A stretch of 64,000 bases of DNA, from the NCBI RefSeq assembly GCF_037176765.1, contig NC_090034.1, positions 97,549,500 to 97,613,499 of the forward strand, in the 5' to 3' direction. Origin of the DNA: Anolis sagrei (taxonomy: Eukaryota; Chordata; Lepidosauria; Squamata; Anolidae). Under the pieces are notes generated by a model. It was not told the DNA's origin. It ran no database searches and saw nothing but the letters and a program-made list of their open reading frames with translations. The translations under genes were made by a program, and so were the position numbers. How positions within the stretch are numbered: position 1 is the stretch's first letter; each line of letters begins with the position of its first letter. This document shows positions 1-10,971 of the stretch, one piece after another.

Positions 1-227
1 GAAAATATATGGAAAATATTTATTGGGGAAAACATCAAGGAAAGAAACCAACCCTGACCAGAAGAAACGAGGCTCTGGTGGGAGCATAAAGAAAAGAACT
101 CTGGAGATGGGGAGCACAAGGGATAGTACAACTGGGGAAAGGAGAAGAAGTAATTATATGAATTATAGAGATTTTTTTTTGTAATGAAATGAATATAAAT
201 GCAATAAAAATTACAAAAAAAACAACC

Positions 228-280
228 CCAAGTTCAGCAGCTCAGTGCTTTAACCCACTGCATCACGGAGGGCTCCTTGG
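228..280 (-). repeat. tRNA-SINE head fragment
   Basis: A short antisense stretch reads as the promoter-like head of the tRNA-derived SINE family seen better at 4770-4945 and 58340-58645 (tttaacccactgcatcac core). The remainder of 1-779 is intron 1 of gene 1. I see no further exon and no other recognisable element there. Confidence 0.55.
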
Positions 281-779
281 GTACCCAAACTGTATGTTTA
301 AAAGATTGGACAAAGTTTTAAAATGCTGCAATTCTTTCTGATGACTGAAGGAAAAAATTAGCTGAGAGAATAAGATTCTTACAGGGCGGGGGCAAGATCC
401 TCATTTTGCCTCTTGTAGCTACACCACCTGAGACAGCCTATCCATCTCCTTAATAATAATATCACATGGGGTTCTCCAGTAACAGGTTGAGAATCCAGGA
501 TAAGCAAAGAAAAATTCCGATCCACACGTAAGTTTTTAGGGCTTCTGTAGAGCAAATAAGGCTAGAGGGAGAAAAGAATAGACTTCAACCGAAGCTGTGG
601 ACTTCCCAGAGGAATCCAATTAACCATTGGACACTGGACTAGATGTGCTCTTGGGTTTTCTCATAGTGTTCTAATAGTGAAGCCATATCAAGAAGTAAAC
701 TGAAGAATGGGAACTCTCAAAAACTAAACATGCAGATTCTCCAATCCCACTTTTTCTCAGCAGAAATGATACAACTCAC

Positions 780-950
780 CGCTATGAACGACTTGGGAAG
801 ATCCTTGGGGTTCAGTTGTAGTAAGTTGCCAAAGAAAGGCAGGGGCACTGGCCCAGGTGGAAACCTCCCCTCCTTGTACCTCCACTTCCATGCAGAGACA
901 AGGACCAGGAAAATGCCCAACAAGATGCTCAGCACCCATCCAAGCTCCAT
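780..950 (-). CDS. Cytochrome P450 family 2, exon 1 only (gene 1, partial)
   Basis: This is the first coding exon of a microsomal P450 monooxygenase; the other exons lie beyond the left edge. It runs from an ATG (948-950) for 57 codons to a GTGAGT donor at 779-774. Residues about 3-22 form a hydrophobic ER signal-anchor, followed by basic residues and the proline hinge PPGPVPLP (31-38), then GNLLQ. This is the standard N-terminal layout of CYP2 enzymes, which oxidise small lipophilic substrates with electrons from P450 reductase. The exon is 171 bp, whereas the two complete neighbours use 180 bp, and the sequence after the hinge (LNPKDLPKSFIA) differs from their QIKSSETLKSL. It may therefore belong to another CYP2 subfamily. 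Same strand and spacing as the downstream paralogs point to one tandem cluster. I see no clear TATA box just upstream. Whether the gene is intact cannot be judged from one exon. Confidence 0.85.
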
Positions 951-1184
951 GCTGAATAGTCTGGGAGTTCAACTGGATGCCTGTCTTGGCGCACACATGG
1001 AGCTCCTACAACCAAAACCAGTCTGCTTGACCTCTTGTGTAGAAGAAAAACTAGTTTTTTGATATCTTCACCCTTAGGCTGACCGGAATACACTTGACTC
1101 TGTGTTGAAAATGAATGTTGCAGAGTCAAAGAGATTTTTTTCTGCCTCAGGTCTAAACACCTAAAAGGTCCTGTCTGATTTTGA

Positions 1185-1290
1185 AAGCTAATAGAAAACC
1201 CTATGGAATTTGTGAGGTCACCATAAGTCAACAGGAGACTTGAAGGCACAGTCTCTCTCTCTCTCTCACACACACACAGAACTGATGCAA
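1185..1290. repeat. Old SINE tail with CT/CA microsatellite
   Basis: The motif caccataagtca followed by gacttgaaggcac recurs at 7085-7120 and, in diverged form, at 37498-37545. It is the 3' part of an old SINE. A (CT)n then (CA)n run follows at about 1250-1280. Confidence 0.5.
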
Positions 1291-1292
1291 AT

Positions 1293-1400
1293 ACAAGGCC
1301 TTTCCACACAGCCATATAACTCAGAATATCAAGGCAGAAAATCCCACAATATCTGCTTTTTTGTTTGCTATAGTGATAGAATTATTTGCAAATGCCATTA
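1293..1400. repeat. Fold-back MITE half (TIR GGGCCCTTCCACAC family)
   Basis: The left arm of a palindromic MITE family (ccacacagccatataac, then aatatcaaggcagaaaatcc) is present; the right arm is missing. It is joined to CR1 exactly as at 6066-6180, so the two loci share a junction. Confidence 0.7.
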
Positions 1401-1875
1401 GAATCATAGAATCATAGAATTGGAAGAGACCTCATGGGCCATCCAGTCCAGCCCCCTGCCAAGAAACAGGAAAATTGCATTCACAGCACCCCTGACAGAA
1501 GTCCATCCAGTCTCTGTTTAAAAGCCTTCAAAGAAGGAGCCTCCACCACACTCTGGGACAGAGAGTTCCACTGCTGAACAGCTCTCACAGTCAGGAAGTT
1601 CTTCCTAATGTTCACATGGAATCTCCTTTCTTGTAGTTTGAAGCCATTGTTCCGCATCCTAGTCTCCAGGGCAAACAAGCTAAACAAGCTTGCTCCCTCT
1701 TCCCTATTACCTCCTCTCACATATTATACATGGCTGTCATGTCTCCTCTCAGCCTTCTCTTCTTCAGGCTAAACATGGCTAGCTCTTTAAGCTGCTCCTC
1801 ATAGGGCTTGTTCTCCAGACCCTTGATCATTTTAGTCACCCTTCTCTGGACACATTCCAGCTTGTCGACATTTCC
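1401..1875 (-). repeat. CR1 LINE 3' fragment
   Basis: This is antisense CR1 ORF2 C-terminus (reverse strand reads NNGFKLQERRFHVNIRKNF and AVQQWNSLSQSVVEAPSL) ending in the typical CR1 3' tail of repeated atcatagaa units at 1401-1422. It is 5' truncated and diverged. Confidence 0.88.
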
Positions 1876-1894
1876 CAAAGATAAGAACTTATAA

Positions 1895-2745
1895 TGGGTA
1901 GGAATAAAGGAAAAGCAGAAGGTGAGCTTATTTGCAGATGATACATTGTTATGATTTGAAAATATGGTAGGTAATATGGATAGGATAAAGCAGGGGTCCT
2001 CAAACTTTTTAAACAGAGGTCCAGGTCACAGTCTCTCAAACTGTTGAAGGGCCGGATTATAATTTGAAAAAATCATGAATGAATTCCTGTATCTTATTTG
2101 TAGTGCAAAAAATACTTAAAATAATACAATAATTAAAATGAAGAACAATTTAAACAAATATAAACTTATTAGTATTTAAATGGAAAGTATGGGCCTGCTT
2201 TTGGCTGATGAGATGGATTGTTGTTGTTGTTGTTGTTGTGTACTTTCAAGTCATTTCAGACTTAGGTTGACCCTGAGCGAGGGCTGAGTAAATGACCTTG
2301 GAGGGCCGTTTCCGGCCTTAATTTGAAGACCCCTGGGATAAAGGATCATTTAGAGATATTTGGGAAAACAACGGGTTTACAAGTAAATTGGAATAAATAA
2401 AATCATGTTATTTAATTATACAAAGAAAGGAGAAAATATAGAATACAGTAATATGGGAATTCGTATTAAGAATAAATTAAAATACCTGGGATTAATTATA
2501 ACAAAGGGCTTAAAAGAAATGGAAGAGGTAAAAGGAGTCGCAGTGATGAAAGTAGTTTAAAAAACTGGAAAAAATGACTATGAAAATATTCATTTATCTT
2601 GGTTTGGAAAAAAAGCATTAGTAAAAATGAAAATACTTTTGAGGATAAATTTCATATTTGGGATGCTGCCGCTTCAGATTACAGAAGAAGAGCTAAATGG
2701 ATGGCAACAAATGATAAATAAATACTGTAATGGTAGTAAAAGAAA
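1895..2745 (+). repeat. L1-clade LINE fragment, split by a hAT element
   Basis: The forward strand encodes the reverse-transcriptase catalytic neighbourhood (FADDTLL at about 1930). After the hAT insertion it continues with thumb-region sequence including KKALVKMKILLRINF and EELNGWQQMINKYC (about 2600-2730). Several stops make it a non-functional remnant. It ends against a Penelope fold-back. Confidence 0.75.
1991..2335. mobile_element. hAT non-autonomous transposon with perfect 8-bp TSD
   Basis: The element begins CAGGGGTCCTCAAACT and ends with the matching inverted TTTGAAGACCCCTG. It is flanked by the 8-bp duplication ggataaag at 1983-1990 and 2336-2343. An 8-bp TSD and CAGGGGT termini are typical of hAT-Charlie-like elements. 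A short (TTG)n lies at 2219-2238. It carries no transposase and sits inside the L1 fragment, so it is younger than that L1. Confidence 0.92.
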
Positions 2746-2934
2746 TACTGGGTTGTTGTAGGTTTTTCGGGCTGTATGGTCATGTTCTAGAAGCATTCTC
2801 TCCTGACGTTTCTGAGGATGCCTGCCATAGATGCAGGTGAAACATCAGGCGAGAATGCTTCTAGAACATGGCCGTACAGCCTGAAAAACCTACAACAACC
2901 CAGTGATTCCAGCCATGAAAGCCTTCAACAATAC
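2746..2934. mobile_element. Penelope-type fold-back element
   Basis: Two inverted copies of the terminal motif gggttgttgtaggtttttcg face each other around a short centre containing gatgcctgccatagatgc. A run of about 7-10 bp (agtaaaa..) recurs on both sides as a possible TSD. The same termini bound the Penelope coding fragment at 10972-11754. Confidence 0.75.
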
Positions 2935-2943
2935 AGTAAAAAT

Positions 2944-3097
2944 AACCCAGAATATCAAGGCAAGAAATCCCACAATATCTGCATTGCACTGGGATATATG
3001 GCAGTGTGGACTCAGATAACTCAGTTCAAAGCAGATGTTGTGGGATTTCCTACCTTGATATTCTAGGTTATATGGCTGTGTGGTAGGGCCCTTAGAA
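2944..3097. repeat. Fold-back MITE (GGGCCCTTCCACAC family), left end missing
   Basis: Palindromic arms read cagaatatcaaggcaagaaa and, inverted, the same sequence on the right, with the centre atatatggcagtgtggactc. The right terminus is gtggtagggccc. Confidence 0.8.
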
Positions 3098-3268
3098 GCT
3101 AAGATGGATCTGGTCAGGTCAGTACTTATAGGGTAGACTACCAAGGAATACCAGGTGATGTAGGCTCTATTTCAGAGGAAGGAATTGATAAAACCATCTC
3201 AGTATTAACAAAAGCATACAGAATTCCATTTGCAGGCAGAAGGTGATCAATAGCTAGCTTCACAACAC

Positions 3269-3299
<31 letters not shown>

Positions 3300-3520
3300 T
3301 ATTTATATTCTGCCCTTCTTACCTCGAAGGGGACACAGGACAAATCACAGTGCACATACACAGTGAACATTAAATGCCGTGTTATATAGACAATATAGAG
3401 ACAGACAAAACAGAAGGAGGTGTGTTGTTGTTTCATCACAATACCCAGCTTTTTGGTGGCATTGATGGTTGGGCTTGAATCCAGCCACAAGGGGTGCTGT
3501 TGCTCCATCCTCTATGACAA
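3269..3520 (-). repeat. (TAA)n tail plus L2-like LINE 3' end
   Basis: A (TAA)9 run is followed by the antisense 3' UTR seen at the ends of L2-like copies (tttatattctgcccttctta, then cgaaggggaca). It fades into unrecognised sequence by about 3520. Confidence 0.6.
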
Positions 3521-3654
3521 AGAGCCATCAGGACTTCCTCCTTCCTTTTGGTCACTGGACATTTTCTGATCTTCTTTCTTTGTGGCATTGTAAAACACCT
3601 CCCACACTTTTAGCGGTCCTTAATTTCTCTAATTACAGCTAAAGCTGTTTTTGA

Positions 3655-3790
3655 ACTGCTTAGGTAAACAGTAAGCTGGACTGACAGCAGGTTACGCCAA
3701 CCCAGGGCTTCAAACTTGCAACCTTTTGGTTGATAGATCTTATAATTGCTGTTGACTTACCAGCTGTGCTAAACCACTGGCCCAGGAGGT
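3655..3790 (-). repeat. tRNA-derived SINE, antisense, diverged
   Basis: The sequence contains cttgcaaccttttggttgat and gctgtgctaaaccactggc, the antisense box B and box A regions of the tRNA-like SINE head. Confidence 0.6.
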
Positions 3791-3893
3791 TTAGCAGGCC
3801 CAGGAGAGAAATAAACCCAATTTAATTTTAAATAAACCCAATTTAATCTTAAACAATAAGGCCCAGGAGAGAAATAAACCCAATTTAATCTTC
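3788..3893. repeat. Short tandem duplication
   Basis: The unit aggcccaggagagaaataaa, then cccaatttaatc, occurs twice about 58 bp apart, with an extra partial copy between. The following stretch to 4530 shows no gene or clear repeat. Confidence 0.75.
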
Positions 3894-4625
3894 TTTGAAA
3901 AACATTTTCTTTGCAAAAACGCATGAAGAGACCTTCTAAACAACTTGCTAAACTACTCTGGCTGTCAAGGAAATGGCCCCTGACACAGACATAGTGTACC
4001 CTACCCTGGTATGGTGCAAAATTGAGACTTTCCAGCCTATGATGGCTGCCTTCCTAGGTTTTACTTTTTTAAAAATGTTTTCCATATTATTGTTTTTGTC
4101 CCACTGACTAGGAGCAAAGGTCTATTATGCAACAAGCAGATGAAGTTTGAAAGAAACTGTATACACAATGAAAGCAGCAACTGAGCCTTTCAGAGCGGTG
4201 GAAGAGTGCCCTCACTTGTCCAATGATAGGTAAGGCAAATATCCCAGATGGGAAACCTCATCCTCAACAAAAAAGTCTACAACTACTCAACAAAAAAGAC
4301 AAGAGAAAATGGTCACCTAGCAGTGACAGAGTGGCATTTTGTACATCCACAGGCACGTTCTAAAGCTGAGAATTAATTCAGCAAAATGTATTTGGGGGCC
4401 CCTTTGGAATACTACTGATAGATTATGAAGCACAAAGATATAGCAGAGGCAGGCTTGCAGGGCTGCAGCAATTCCAGCTTTTTATTTTGCAGTGACACAG
4501 AGGACATCCACAACTACAACCAGTGTGAGTGTCTGTGTGCCCTTCCACACACCCATGTAACTTAGAATATCAAGGCAGAAAATCACACAATATCTGCTTT
4601 GAACTGGGTTATCTGAGTCCACACT

Positions 4626-5055
4626 TGTTGCTGATAAGTTTCAGGTCCCAATACAAAGTGCAGGTCATCACGTATAAAGCCCTAAACAGTTATCTCCCAT
4701 GTTCCTGCGTGAGTGTTAAGATCTGCTGGGGAGGCCCTCCTTGCGGTCCCACCATCGTTACAAGCACAGTTGGTGGGGATGAAGGAGAGGGCCTGACAGC
4801 AGAAGCTGGGACTAACCGTGCCCGACAGCGGAAGCTGGGGCTGACAGCGGAAGCTCATGCTGCTCCCTGGATTCAAACCTCTGACCTTTTGGTCAATAAG
4901 CTCAGCAGCTCAGCGGTTTAACCCACTGTGCCACTGGAGGGGTATTGTATGTTTATTTATTGTGTTGCTCCATGTACATTGCGCTGTATGTAAGCTGCTC
5001 TGAGTCCCTTCGGGGAGATGGAGGCGGGTTACAAAAATAAAGTTGTTATTATTAT
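4626..5055 (+). repeat. L2-like LINE 3' fragment with SINE insertion
   Basis: The fragment starts with the C-terminal region seen in better copies (YKALNSYLP) and ends in the conserved 3' tail (gtaagctgctctgagtccct, then aataaagttgttatt). A tRNA-SINE in antisense occupies about 4770-4945. Confidence 0.75.
4770..4945 (-). repeat. tRNA-derived SINE inside L2-like LINE
   Basis: The antisense box B region (ggattcaaacctctgacc) and box A region (agcggtttaacccactgtgc) are recognisable. Its body contains three near-copies of gacagcagaagctggg. Confidence 0.7.
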
Positions 5056-5405
5056 TTGAAACACAACAAGATGAGTCCACAGCAGACACTCTGCTTGCTG
5101 TTGTATTGGATCACACGTCGGACACTTCCCAAGTGTCTAGGATTGTGTGATGTATTGGCAAATAATGTGTGCAGATCCCAGTAAGGTGGCCTTTTGCAGC
5201 TTGCAGATGGTAATTTTGTCAGCGCCGATTGTGTTTAAGTGCAGGCCAAGGTCTTTAGGCACTGCATCCAGTGTGCCGATTACCACTGGTTTGTGCCAGA
5301 GTCTTTGCAGTTCAATTTTTATATCCTCATATCATGTCAGCTTTTCCAGTTGTTTCTCTGCAATCCTGCTGTCACCTGGGGTTGCGACATCAACGATCCA
5401 TACTT
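5056..5405 (-). repeat. R4-like LINE 3' end
   Basis: The reverse complement matches the C-terminal endonuclease region and 3' UTR of the better copy at 56660-57125. Shared stretches are the segments before and after the ggatcacacgtcgg / cacttcccaagtgtc block, running into AAT repeats. Confidence 0.75.
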
Positions 5406-5406
5406 T

Positions 5407-5448
<42 letters not shown>
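5404..5448. repeat. (ATT)n microsatellite
   Basis: About fourteen ATT units lie directly beside LINE 3' ends. The run of isoleucine or tyrosine codons they produce is not a gene. Confidence 0.9.
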
Positions 5449-5507
5449 GATATTCCTGTTCAAAGCAGAAAATGTGGGGTTTTATTCATCTGTGTGGAAA
5501 GGCCCTT

Positions 5508-5790
5508 AATAATAATAATAATAATAATAATAATTATTATTATTATTATTATCTTTATTTGTACCCCGCTAGCATCTCCCGAAGGACTCAATGCGGCTTA
5601 CAAAGGCCAAGGCCTCAAAACACAACATAACAGTACAACACCTAAAGCAAATTAAAAAACAATTAAAGCAATATTAAACAACAAGCAATAAACAATACAT
5701 CAAGACACTATAAAACTGTGGGCTGTAAATCCATTCTGGGGTTTAATAGAACTATCCAAAGTGCTGAATCTACGATAGGAATAGGCCATA
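5508..5790 (-). repeat. (AAT)n/(ATT)n plus L2-like LINE 3' end
   Basis: An AAT run changes to ATT at about 5530, then antisense 3' UTR follows (tttatttgtaccccgctagc, then ctcaatgcggcttacaaagg). It is the mirror image of the tails at 15700-15770 and 54720-54800. Confidence 0.65.
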
Positions 5791-5859
5791 CATCCCTGGC
5801 CAGTAGGCATGGGCAATCCATGGTTCTAAATGGTTCTAAAGTACTTACAAAACTACGGG

Positions 5860-6065
5860 ACACTGGTGCTTTGCTTCTACATTTGTGCTTAAGTTCTGGT
5901 GGTGAAAATTTCATTTTTTTAATTATTATTTCATTATTGGCAATTTTTATGACAGAACCAATAAGGAGTTGCCATTGATAACGAAATTGGAAAGCTTTGT
6001 CAGAGTTCTGAATTTTTCACCACCAGAACTTTAGCAATACTTTAGAAGCAAAGCACCAGCACAAA
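5860..6065. repeat. Inverted repeat of about 45-bp arms
   Basis: The left arm (actggtgctttgcttcta ... gttctggtggtgaaaatt, from 5862) is mirrored by the right arm ending gaagcaaagcaccag (to about 6057). A second inner pair (cattattggcaa / ttgccattgataacg) adds structure. It is probably a fold-back MITE of unassigned family. Confidence 0.7.
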
Positions 6066-6180
6066 CACAGGGCCCTTCCACACAGCCATATAACCCAAAA
6101 TATAATGCCAGAAAATCTTACAATATCTGCTTTTATGTTTGCCATAGTGATCAAATTATTTGCACGTGCCATTAAAATCA
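6066..6180. repeat. Fold-back MITE half joined to CR1
   Basis: The TIR gggcccttccacacagcc and left arm are present, then a linker (gtttgccatagtgatc) leads to CR1. The same composite occurs at 1293-1400. Confidence 0.72.
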
Positions 6181-6900
6181 TAGAATCATAGATTTGGAAG
6201 AGACCTCATGGGCCATCCAGTTCAACCTCCTGCCAAGAATCAGGAAAATGAAATTCTAAACACTCCCAACAGATGGTTATCCAGCCTCTGTTTAAAATCC
6301 TCAAAAGAAAAAGTCTCCACCACACTCCGGGGCAGACAGTTCCACTGCTGAACAGCGCTCTCTCACAGTCAGGAAGTTCTTCCTAATGTTCAGGTGGAAT
6401 CTCCTTTCTTGTAGTTTGAAGCCATTGTTCCACATCCTAGTCTCCAGCGCAGCAGAAAACAAGCCTGCTCCCTCTTCCCTATGACTTCCTCTCACATATT
6501 TATACATGGCTATTATGTCTCCTCTCAGCCTTCTCTTCTTCAGGCTAAACATACCCAGCTCTTGAAGCCACTCCTCATAGGGCTTGTTCTCCAGACTCTT
6601 GATAATTTTATTTGCCCTCTTCTGGACACATTTCAGCTTGTCAACATCTCCCTTCAATTGTGGTGTGGTCTGACCAAGACAGAATAGAGGGGTAGCATGA
6701 CTTCCCTGGATCTAAACACTAAACTCCTATTTATGTAGGCCAACATCCCATTGGCTTTTTTTTTGCCACCACCTGACATTGTTGACTCATGTTTAACTTG
6801 TTGTCCACGAGGACTCCAAGATCTTTTCGCATGTACTGCTGTCGAGCCAGGCAACCCCCATTCTGAATCTTTGCATTTCATTTTTAATGCCTAAATGGAG
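6181..6900 (-). repeat. CR1 LINE 3' fragment
   Basis: Reverse-strand reading gives LKCVQKRANKIIKSLENKPY, then EEWLQELGMFSLKKRRLRGD, characteristic of the CR1 ORF2 C-terminus, followed by the atcatagaatcatagat tail. It extends further 5' than the copy at 1401. Confidence 0.88.
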
Positions 6901-7019
6901 TATCTTGAGTTAGAAACCTTTGCATGTCTACACTCACCAATGGTTAGTAACATTGCTCTGAAGGCATTGGATTCTGTCAATTGCATGGAAGACCACCAGG
7001 TACCTTAGGCTATATTTTG

Positions 7020-7125
7020 GAGGAGGAAACTGAGAAAACTATCTCTGGGGATTCATTGTCTAAGAAAACCCTATGATATTTTTGGGATCACCATAAGTCA
7101 AGAGGTGACTTGAAGGTACACACAT
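7020..7125 (+). repeat. Old SINE 3' part
   Basis: The segment gtctaagaaaaccctatgat, then gggatcaccataagtcaaga and gacttgaaggtacaca, matches 1185-1250. It is diverged. Confidence 0.45.
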
Positions 7126-7129
7126 ATGC

Positions 7130-9055
7130 ATTCCAGTTTAAGGCACAGCATATCTGGATGGCACAGTCCTAAGTGTTAGTTTTCCCACACCTAATCTCAT
7201 GTTGCATTTCTCTAACCCACAGTCATTTGTTTTCTTTCATCTGTTTCTTTATTTAATTAGGAATGAGTCATTTGTGAGCAAAGCTACTTGTTGCATTTTA
7301 GAAAGAAAGTTAAGCTTACTTCTTTCTCTGCTAGACCCAGTGGGTGTGGCACTGGCACTTCTTGTTGTTCCACTTCTGACTTGGTAACACGATCAGTCGA
7401 CCAGAAAGATCCACCACTATCTCTCATACATTTCTCAACAGTATTTTGCAAAACAAGTTAGGAAAGATAAACAAAAGCTGTGCAAATTAGTCAGTGGATA
7501 ATTCAACAATAGGAAATGTCACCCATTGGCTCATAGCTAGACCAATGGAGTATACGCCGCAGCAGGTGGAGATTCTGCTAAATCAGTAGGATGAACTTTC
7601 TAAAAGGAAGAACTTTTTGACAGTAAAATAGTTTGTCTTTGAGGGTGGTGGACTCTCTTACTTGGGAGGTCTTTAAAAAAATTATTGGAGGACCAAGGTT
7701 TAATTCACCCTCACCCTTATTGATTGCGCTCTTGGTCCTATATGTCTTAGGGTGGTTCCAGGCAGCCCTTTAATCCGGGAGCATTCACGTTTGTTAAATA
7801 TGATTGCTTCCAGGTTCAAGTCTACACTACCCCAGAAAGCACATGCTTTTCTGGTTGGGGGGGGGGGGGGTCTAGATGACCTCCCAGAAGGTGGGAGGAC
7901 AAAGAGACAGCCCTCAGCCCCTCCCAAAATCCCTTTAAAATGCATTTAAAAATAAAATAAATTACCCAGCCTCCATTAAAGTGCTGCTAGAGCTCTTTAT
8001 AGCGGCGTTTCACATGTCATTGAGTATTTTTCCCCTTCTCAACTAGCAAAAGTATTTTTCAACTTCTAAGTCAATATGTGCAGGAGAATCAAGACAACAA
8101 ATCAGAATTTGACAGGAGTCCTCCAGAAATAGGCAAGCTGTTGAAGGAGTGTTTTTGATTTTCCAATTATGTAAAAAGAGATTGAATTTCCTGTTGGATT
8201 AGAAGAGATTATGCAACTGTACGATAGAGAACTCTCGCTCTAGTCTCCTTTCTAACATTAAACTTTGCACTTTTATCTAGTTCTTTATTTATTCACCCCC
8301 TGGTCCCTTGCAAGCAGAAGCCAAGTGGGAGGAACGTTAAATGATGGCTCATCAGATATGCACTGCCTTCGCTGTCTAATATTTATCAGGGCATGAGCAA
8401 GTCTTAAGAGAAATTTAGAGAGGTGGGCATCTAGGTCAGCATCTAGGAGGTTCTTTTGGGATGATTGCTGGAACGGTTGTTATTGTTCGCAGATGTTTAT
8501 GATGTTTCGCAATATTCTTATGTTGGCTTCTATAAGACTCACATTCCTTTGCTGATATTGCCTTGCCTGCTTATTTCCAGGAAAAATCCTCCTTGAATTT
8601 TTGGCAACATTTATCTTTTTTTTTTAACTCATTCTTTTTTTTCTCCTTTCCAAAGAAAACTTAATTCAGCGTTGGGTATAGGTGCATAATATTTCACAGG
8701 AGAAAACCGGGACACATCTAGCCAAGCAACACCAGAGAGTGGTCAGGATGGCCAAAGTTATTAGTGAGGAAGTACTCTCAAAATAGGCTGCAGCAGTTTG
8801 GTTTTGCCTGATCCTACTGAGAAGGGCAAGATTTCATGCCCAGCTCTCCTTCCCCACTTGCAGAATTAATTGAGTGCAAACTACTTTTGTCTTTTGAGCT
8901 CAGTTGGATCCAACTAAAGTATGCAGAGGAATGAGAAAAGGAGAAAAGAACTGGGGCATTTTAAAAGTAACTGAAAAAAGGTAAAGCAACAGAGAATTAA
9001 CTAGGGCTTCCCTACCAAATCAGGACAATTAGAGAATATATTCCATCTAGAAGAC
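7130..9055. other. No gene seen; G-run at 7858-7870
   Basis: I find no exon-like open frame and no recognisable repeat across this 1.9-kb intergenic stretch apart from a run of about 13 G and AT-rich low-complexity patches near 8610-8640. Confidence 0.5.
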
Positions 9056-9058
9056 CAA

Positions 9059-10131
9059 GGGCCCTTCCACATAGGCCTATATCCCAGAATATCAAGACAG
9101 AACAATCCCACATTATCTGAGTGTGGACTCAGATAACCCAGTTCAAAGCAGATATTGTGGGATTTTCTGCCTGGATATTCTGGATATACTTACTTACTTA
9201 CTTAGGTGATTCGTCGTTGTCCAAATAAGATTGTCCTCCAAGTGTGGAGTCCTGGCAGTGGGTCCATAGGTGACCGTGGAGCCCCATTCTTGACCTGCAT
9301 GTTCTCCTGTAGTGAGAGCATTGGTTTCCAGGTGGAAGGCGGTTCCGGTCGGGGTTGGCTTGATGCGCCTTCCTCTTGGCACATTTCTCTCTTTCACCCT
9401 CCATTCTTGCTTCTTCAAATTCTACAGCACTGCTGGTCACAGCTGACCTCCAGCTAGAGCGCTCAAGGGCCAGGGCTTCTTAGTCACAGTGTCTATACCA
9501 CAGTTTTTAAGGTTGGCTTTGAGCCCATCTTTAAAACTCTTTTCCTGTCCACCAACATCCTGTTTTCCATTTTTGAGTTCGGAGAAGAGTAAATACTTTG
9601 GTAGACGGTGATCGGGCATTCGGACAATGTAGCCGGTCCAGCAGAGTTGATGGTGGAGGACCATCGCTTCAGTGCTGGTGGTCTTTGCTTCACACTGACA
9701 TTTGTTTCCCTATCTTCCCAGGAGATTTGCAGGATTTTTGGAGGCAATGTTGATGGAATCATTCCAGGACTCATATGTGACATCTGTAGATAGTCCATGT
9801 TTGACAGGCATATAGCAGGCTTGGGAGGAGAATAGCTGTATAAACAAGCACCTTGGCATCCCTATGGATATCCCAATCCTCAAACACTCTGTGCTTCATT
9901 CGGAAAAATGCTGCACTCGCAGAGCTCAGGCGGTGTTGTATTTCAGTGTCAATGTTTGTGGAGAGGTGGCTGCCAAGGTAGCAGAAATGGTCAGCATTTT
10001 AATTAATTAAGCTGTATTTCTGGCATTGGAGAGGGATTGGCTGGTGCCTGCTGAAAGAGCACTGTTTTTCTCGATGTTCAATGACAGGCCGAATTTCTGG
10101 GATATAGGGCTGTGTGGAAGGGCCCTAAGTG
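9059..10131. repeat. Fold-back MITE split by a LINE
   Basis: The left part is 9059-9190 (gggcccttccacatagg to gcctggatattctggatat). The right end resumes at about 10098 (tgggatatagggctgtgtgg, then aagggcccta). The inserted LINE accounts for the 0.9 kb between. Confidence 0.82.
9188..10097 (-). repeat. Non-LTR LINE 3' end with C-terminal zinc-finger-like coding
   Basis: The reverse strand carries LINE C-terminal sequence (GYIVRMPDHRLPKYLLFSEL and QEKSFKDGLKANLKNCGID), then a degenerate C2H2-like segment (CSHYRRTCRSRMGLHGHLWTH) and a (TAAG)n tail at 9188-9205. Frames are broken. A second copy of the 3' end lies at 54858-55112. The clade is not assigned. Confidence 0.75.
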
Positions 10132-10970
10132 TTCAAAATGCACTGGGAAGACAAAAGACAAACTTAGAGTATAAGATATTTGGTGGAAGGCATGTCAGAT
10201 ACCACTTGTGGAAGACATCTTCACCAGCTTTGAAACTTTGGCTTTAATTCTTGATATTTCTAGCATTACGTTCTCAGATTACTTGTCTCTTCATCTGGTG
10301 TGTTTTACTTGGACTGGCTTTATCAGCTCTTGGCTTTTTTGATGCATGATAGTTGAATTCCTCAGGCTCTCTTGTGTCACATGCTTGGAAAAGCAGTTTC
10401 CCCCCTCTTTTCCAAAGTACCCTTTCCTCAGAGTGGCCTAACTGTTATGTGCTATCCAGTTGATTTTCACTTAAGGCTCAAATGTCAGTCCTCCAGACGT
10501 TTTGGACCTCTACCAAAATTCTTGATGACTGGCTAAGTTGGGAGCTGAAGTGCAAAACAACTGGGAGGATCGAAGTTAAAGACTGATTTAGGGAAACCTA
10601 GTGAATGAGAGACCTCCAAACGATCTAAGTCAGATCTTAACCCAGATCTAACTCAGATTTAACAACAACCCAGATCTAACTCAGATCTTGAAAACTCAGA
10701 GCCAAGGCTATCTCAACTGTGTCTATCCATGTACGATATAGTCTTCCTCTTTTTGGATTGCCATCAACTTTACTGAGGAAATTCAGACCGCCCTTACATT
10801 AAGTGAGATTTTTGGTTAAATGACAGGGGCAGATATGACTATTATAAATAAAATTAGACCATTGCATAGATGATAATTTATTAGTAAGAGGACTGACAAG
10901 GAAGTATTTTGCAAATGGTTATGATTTGGGGAGGAAGTTCGGGTGAGATAAAAGCAAAGTGTAAAATTAT
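10132..10970. other. No gene seen
   Basis: No exon or known repeat is recognised. A local direct repetition of cagatctaactcagat-type units lies at about 10630-10690. Confidence 0.45.
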
Positions 10971-10971
10971 T

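Larger units (their letters stand above)
4535..5508. repeat. Fold-back MITE split by nested LINE insertions
   Basis: The left half is 4535-4625 (gcccttccacacacccatg to ggttatctgagtccacac). The right half is 5450-5508 (gttcaaagcagaaaatg to tgtgtggaaaggccctt). About 820 bp of LINE and SINE sequence lies between. A LINE interrupts a member of the same MITE family at 9059-10131. Confidence 0.7.

Noticed and set aside
5147-5655. Open frames with runs of Tyr, Ile or Asn over ATT/AAT repeats
   Set aside because: They are translations of microsatellites beside LINE tails and have no other protein character.
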